Source: Achromobacter veterisilvae
GTDB lineage: Bacteria > Pseudomonadota > Gammaproteobacteria > Burkholderiales > Burkholderiaceae_B
Direction: 5' to 3'
DNA length: 64,000 nucleotides
NCBI RefSeq assembly: GCF_900496975.1
Contig: NZ_UFQC01000011.1
Coordinates: forward strand, 62,001 to 126,000
The position numbers were made by a program, and so were the translations under genes. Below are positions 60,984-64,000 of this stretch, one piece after another; the first letter of the stretch is position 1; each line of letters begins with the position of its first letter. Below the pieces are notes generated by a model that saw only the letters and a list, made by a program, of their open reading frames with translations, searched no databases and was not told the origin of the DNA.

Positions 60984-61832
60984 ATGATGTCGGAAGCTTC
61001 CACGGACGCGCCCGCGGTGTGGGCGATCGGCGATGTGCACGGTTGTTGCCCATCACTGGAGGCGCTGCTGGCGCGCCCGGAAATCGCGCAGGATCCCGGC
61101 TGCCGATTCTGGTTCGTCGGCGACCTGGTGAACCGCGGAAGCGCGTCGGCACAGACGTTGCGCTGCGTCATGGACCTGGGCGAGCGCGCGACGGTGGTGC
61201 TGGGCAATCATGACTTGCGCGCCTTGGCCATCGCGGCGGGTTGCCAGCGGCCAGGGCAGGGAGACACCCTGGACGATCTCTTCCGCGCGCCCGATGCCGG
61301 CATGCTGCTGGATTGGCTCCGGAACCGGCCCTTGCTGCATGCGGAGCAGGGGCACGTGCTGGTGCATGCGGGCGTGTTTCCCGGCTGGGACCTCGCGACC
61401 GCGCAGGCATTGGCGCGGGAAGTCGAGGCCCTGCTGCGCCAGGACCGGTGGCGCGAGCATATGCGCGCCCTGTGCGGACGTGCGCCTTCGGCCTGGGACG
61501 CGGCATTGGAGGGACGGCGCCGGTTGCGGTTCATCGTCGCCGCGCTGACCCGGATGAAGCTCTGCTCGCGCCAGGGCGCGATGGCGCCCGGCGCCAAGGC
61601 GGCCCCGGGTTGCTGGCCGCGCGGAACGCTGCCCTGGTTCGACCTGCCCGGAAGGATGGGCGCAACGCACACCGTCGTCTTCGGCCATTGGGCCGCGCTG
61701 GGCCTCATGGTGCGCAAGGATGCGGTCTGCGTGGATACGGGCTGCGTCGGTGGCGGCGCCTTGACGGCCTATCGGCTGTCCGACAGGAAGCTCCTGCAAG
61801 TGAGCCGCGAGGCGGCGCCGCTAGTCCGCTGA
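60984..61832 (+). CDS. ApaH-like symmetrical dinucleoside tetraphosphatase / metallophosphatase
   Basis: 282 residues with the PPP-type phosphoesterase motifs in order: WAIGDVHGCCPSLEAL (GDxHG), FWFVGDLVNRGSAS (GDxxxRG), VVLGNHDLRALA (GNHD), VLVHAGVFPGWD (HAG) and VFGHWAALGL (GHW). Length and motif spacing fit ApaH, which splits Ap4A to two ADP and links to stress and RNA 5' capping. It may be a paralogue of the usual chromosomal apaH, as the ksgA/pdxA neighbours are absent. Its 3' end overlaps the converging cytochrome gene by 12 bases. Confidence 0.9.
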   Translation: MMSEASTDAPAVWAIGDVHGCCPSLEALLARPEIAQDPGCRFWFVGDLVNRGSASAQTLRCVMDLGERATVVLGNHDLRALAIAAGCQRPGQGDTLDDLFRAPDAGMLLDWLRNRPLLHAEQGHVLVHAGVFPGWDLATAQALAREVEALLRQDRWREHMRALCGRAPSAWDAALEGRRRLRFIVAALTRMKLCSRQGAMAPGAKAAPGCWPRGTLPWFDLPGRMGATHTVVFGHWAALGLMVRKDAVCVDTGCVGGGALTAYRLSDRKLLQVSREAAPLVR

Positions 61833-62693
61833 CGGCAAGGTGTAGAGAAAGGCGGCGATATCGCGCGCGTCCTGTCCGGTCAGGCCCAGGTCCGGCATCG
61901 CCGTCCAGGGCTTGACCCTGGCCGGCTGGCGTAGCCAGCGCTGCATATTGGTTGGAGTGTTGGGCAGCGTGCCGGCGATATAGGGCCGGCTGGCGATGCC
62001 TGCCAGCGGCGGGCCGACGTGATGGCGCGCACCTGCCACGCCGGGGATGACGTGGCAGGTCGCGCAGAGATACTGCGAGAGCGCGTCGCGCCCGGCCGCC
62101 GCGTCGCCCACCCGCATATCCGGCGCGGGCTTCGCCTGCTCCTCGGGGCGCGAAGGCTTCGCGCCGCCTGCCCGCTCCTGGTAAGCCTCCGGGGACAGGG
62201 ACGGAAGGACGCGCATGAACGCCACCACGTTCCAGATCTCGGTGTCCGTCAACCGATATCGCCAAGCCGGCATGCCCGTCATCTTGACGCCTTGCCGAAC
62301 GATCCAGAAGATATCGGCTGCCGGCCGGTCCCGCGCGGTTGCAACGAGGGCGGCGGGCGCCGGGTTCAGGCCCAGCGCAAAAGGCTCGGGAGCAATGCCG
62401 GGAGCGCCGTGGCATTGGACGCAATGCGTCCGGAAGAGTCCGAAGCCATTCTGGACGCGGCCGGGCGCGTCCAGGTCGGGGACCACCAGGTCCGTCGAGC
62501 GCCGCTGGACGGAACGCGTCTGTGCCGTATCCAGCAGTTCGTAGACAGGTATGGTGTGCGAGCCGGTTGCGCTGACGTCATACCAACCCCAATAGACCGC
62601 CGCGCTTCCCAGCGCCACGGCGCCGGCGGCGCAGGCCAGGATGGTCACACCGGCTACCTTCCAGTTTGTCATGGCGGAGGTCCATGGTTTCAT
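61821..62693 (-). CDS. di-haem cytochrome c, membrane-anchored
   Basis: 290 residues from the ATG overlapping the upstream gene's TGA (ATGA); a second ATG seven codons later is also possible. The N-terminal helix VAGVTILACAAGAVALGSAAVYWG serves as anchor or signal. Two haem sites are CVQCH (about residue 98) and CATCH (about 213), with methionine ligands probably in MTGMPAWRYRLTDTEIW and WTAMPDLGLTGQDARDIAAFLYTL. It is a periplasmic electron carrier that probably feeds the caa3-type oxidase encoded divergently. Confidence 0.92.
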   Translation of the reverse strand: MKPWTSAMTNWKVAGVTILACAAGAVALGSAAVYWGWYDVSATGSHTIPVYELLDTAQTRSVQRRSTDLVVPDLDAPGRVQNGFGLFRTHCVQCHGAPGIAPEPFALGLNPAPAALVATARDRPAADIFWIVRQGVKMTGMPAWRYRLTDTEIWNVVAFMRVLPSLSPEAYQERAGGAKPSRPEEQAKPAPDMRVGDAAAGRDALSQYLCATCHVIPGVAGARHHVGPPLAGIASRPYIAGTLPNTPTNMQRWLRQPARVKPWTAMPDLGLTGQDARDIAAFLYTLPSAD

Positions 62694-63100
62694 GGGCGGG
62701 CAAGAAGAAACGCCGCGATATCCGCCGCCTCCGCGGGTGCCAGGCCCGTATTGGGCATGGCCGTGCGAGGGTTGACCGCGGGCGGGTCCAGCAGCCAGCG
62801 CACCAGGTTGGCGGGCGAGTTGGGCAGCGTGCCGCCCAGATAGGCGCGCCGCGCCAAGCCGTCCAGGGGCGGTCCCACGTTGGACGCCGGGCCGCGCACG
62901 CCGGGCATCGTGTGGCAGGCGATGCATCCATGCGCCGAGACCAGACGCCGGCCGCGCGCCGCGTCGGCGTCCGCCAGTTCCGCGCTCCGTTCGTCCCGGC
63001 CGGCAGATGCAAGCGGCGGCCGCTCCTCGCCGCACGTGCACAACAGTGTCACGGCAGCGGCGCCGAAGAGCGCCGCGGAGGGGCGGGCGAATCCGTGCAA
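62690..63100 (-). CDS. mono-haem cytochrome c, possible lipoprotein, TTG start
   Basis: 136 residues if translation starts at the TTG at 63098-63100, which has AAGGAG 8 bases upstream; no ATG in the frame has a ribosome site, and the next one upstream at 63148 would add 16 polar residues before the signal sequence. The signal part SAALFGAAAVTLLCTCGEERPP could be a poor lipobox. The haem site is HGCIACHTMPGVRG and the likely axial methionine is in RTAMPNTGLAPAEAADIAAFLL. It resembles the C-terminal half of the next gene's product, with which it is coupled. Confidence 0.85.
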   Translation of the reverse strand: MHGFARPSAALFGAAAVTLLCTCGEERPPLASAGRDERSAELADADAARGRRLVSAHGCIACHTMPGVRGPASNVGPPLDGLARRAYLGGTLPNSPANLVRWLLDPPAVNPRTAMPNTGLAPAEAADIAAFLLARP

Positions 63101-63264
63101 GAGCTGGTCTCCTTGATTCCGACCGTCCAGCAATTTCCGTTCCTGCACCCGCGCCGCGGGCTTCTCCCAGCCCCCCGGGCACGCGGCGTGCTGAAGACGC
63201 CCACCGCGGCCCGCCGTCTCCCAGGCTGCGCCGTTCCGCCGGACGTTTCGCTTCCACTCCTTCT

Positions 63265-64000
63265 ATGGCGCCGTTCATCCCATCCGTACTTGCCGCCACG
63301 CCGCCCATCGCATCCTGGGCGCAGACGCACTCCGCCCTGCATCCGCGAGGCGAGGACGCGGGCCGGATCGCCGACATCGGGTGGGTGCTTTACCTCGGGG
63401 CCGCGACCATCTTCGTGGCGGTGGCGATCTTGGTGGGAATGGCGATGTACGGGCCCGCGCGGGTGCGGCGCCTGCTGGGCCGGCCCGGCCTGGTAGTGGC
63501 CGCGGGCGTCGCGTTTCCCGTGGCGGTCCTGACGGCGCTGCTCGCCTATGCCTTGCAGGCCGCGGCCTCCATGGCGCGCGGTCCTGAACCGGCATTGCGC
63601 ATCGAGGTCGCGGGCGAGCTCTGGTGGTGGCGGGTGCGCTACCGGGATCCGTCCGGCGGCCTGCTGTTCGAGACGGCGAACGATATCCGCGTGCCGGCCG
63701 GCGTGACGGTGGAGATCCTGCTGACTTCCGGCAACGTCATCCACAGCTTCTGGGTGCCCAGCCTCGCGGGCAAACTCGATCTGATACCCGGGCGTGTCAA
63801 CCGGCTGCGCGTGCTGGCGCACGAACCCGGCGTGTTCCGTGGCTTGTGCGCGGAGTACTGCGGCGCGCAGCACGCCAACATGATGTTCGAACTGCACGCC
63901 CTGGCGGCACCGCGTTTCGCGGAATGGATGGAGGCGCAGCGCCGCCCCGCCGCGCTGGCGCAAGCGTCCTTGCGCCAAGGCGAGCACATCTTCCTGCGGG
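63265..64000 (+). CDS. coxB: cytochrome c oxidase subunit II, caa3-type (partial, runs off the window)
   Basis: The first 245 codons are in the window. Two membrane helices lie at about 38-60 (WVLYLGAATIFVAVAILVGMAM) and 75-97. The cupredoxin domain has GELWWWRVRY, VIHSFWVPSLAGK (first CuA histidine) and CAEYCGAQHANMMF with both cysteines, glutamate, histidine and methionine of CuA. The sequence continues QASLRQGEHIFLR, the usual lead-in to a C-terminal cytochrome c domain, so a caa3-type fusion is expected beyond the edge. No clear ribosome site precedes the ATG. It transfers electrons from cytochrome c to subunit I. Confidence 0.93.
   Translation, partial: MAPFIPSVLAATPPIASWAQTHSALHPRGEDAGRIADIGWVLYLGAATIFVAVAILVGMAMYGPARVRRLLGRPGLVVAAGVAFPVAVLTALLAYALQAAASMARGPEPALRIEVAGELWWWRVRYRDPSGGLLFETANDIRVPAGVTVEILLTSGNVIHSFWVPSLAGKLDLIPGRVNRLRVLAHEPGVFRGLCAEYCGAQHANMMFELHALAAPRFAEWMEAQRRPAALAQASLRQGEHIFLR

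Overview
The window is GC-rich, tightly packed chromosomal DNA of a betaproteobacterium, most likely Bordetella/Achromobacter (Alcaligenaceae). Pointers are a Bug/TctC-type solute receptor without membrane partners, a FecI/FecR/TonB-receptor iron module, a pertactin-like autotransporter, many GntR/LLM/ABC nutrient cassettes, and an intergenic hairpin repeat of a kind I associate with this family. The genus call is inference. No intact insertion sequence, CRISPR array or complete prophage was seen.

Layout. 1-62: tail of an unrecognised gene. 144-6099: iron uptake (ECF sigma factor, FecR anti-sigma, TonB-dependent siderophore receptor with STN domain, two inner-membrane proteins). 6089-12902: an SsuABC/TauABC-like importer, two LLM flavin monooxygenases, a class II aldolase and a GntR regulator, with the binding protein divergent. 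12910-13345: relic of a fumarylacetoacetate-hydrolase-family gene. 13453-20968: GntR regulator and a divergent operon (RidA, alpha/beta hydrolase, amidohydrolase, ribose-type ABC importer), with two matching near-palindromes between them. 20975-25897: minus-strand, less GC-rich set (SYLF protein, AraC regulator, outer-membrane protein, class A acid phosphatase, EAL phosphodiesterase). 26188-30568: Bug receptor, GST, class II aldolase, XRE-cupin, cupin, pyridoxal kinase. 30574-31866: outer-membrane phospholipase A. 32012-38676: ALDH7-type dehydrogenase, polar amino-acid ABC importer, FAD amine oxidase and XRE-cupin regulator; together these fit pipecolate/lysine catabolism.

38764-38840 is tRNA-Arg(TCT). 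It is followed by a visibly AT-richer accessory stretch to about 43.9 kb with a 997-residue autotransporter, gene relics, a CrpP/Rmf-like gene and small proteins.

44766-60066 is a long, almost unbroken plus-strand glycan locus. It holds a PIG-L deacetylase, GT2, an unknown protein, an Atm1-type ABC exporter fused to a degenerate histidine-kinase ATPase domain and a complete receiver domain, a BON protein, GT4, SDR, GmhB-like HAD phosphatase, two GT9 heptosyltransferase-like enzymes, a carbamoyltransferase, a second GT2, another glycosyltransferase and a UDP-glucuronate-decarboxylase-like enzyme. Most genes from 50611 to 60066 overlap by a few bases. No Wzx flippase or Wzy polymerase is visible. 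The three-part ABC exporter and the carbamoylated, heptose-type glycan locus are the best candidates for an undescribed system.

60128-64000: DUF421 protein, a 59-residue hydrophilic protein, an ApaH-like phosphatase, two c-type cytochromes, and divergently the start of a caa3-type cytochrome oxidase operon (CoxB, cut by the window end).
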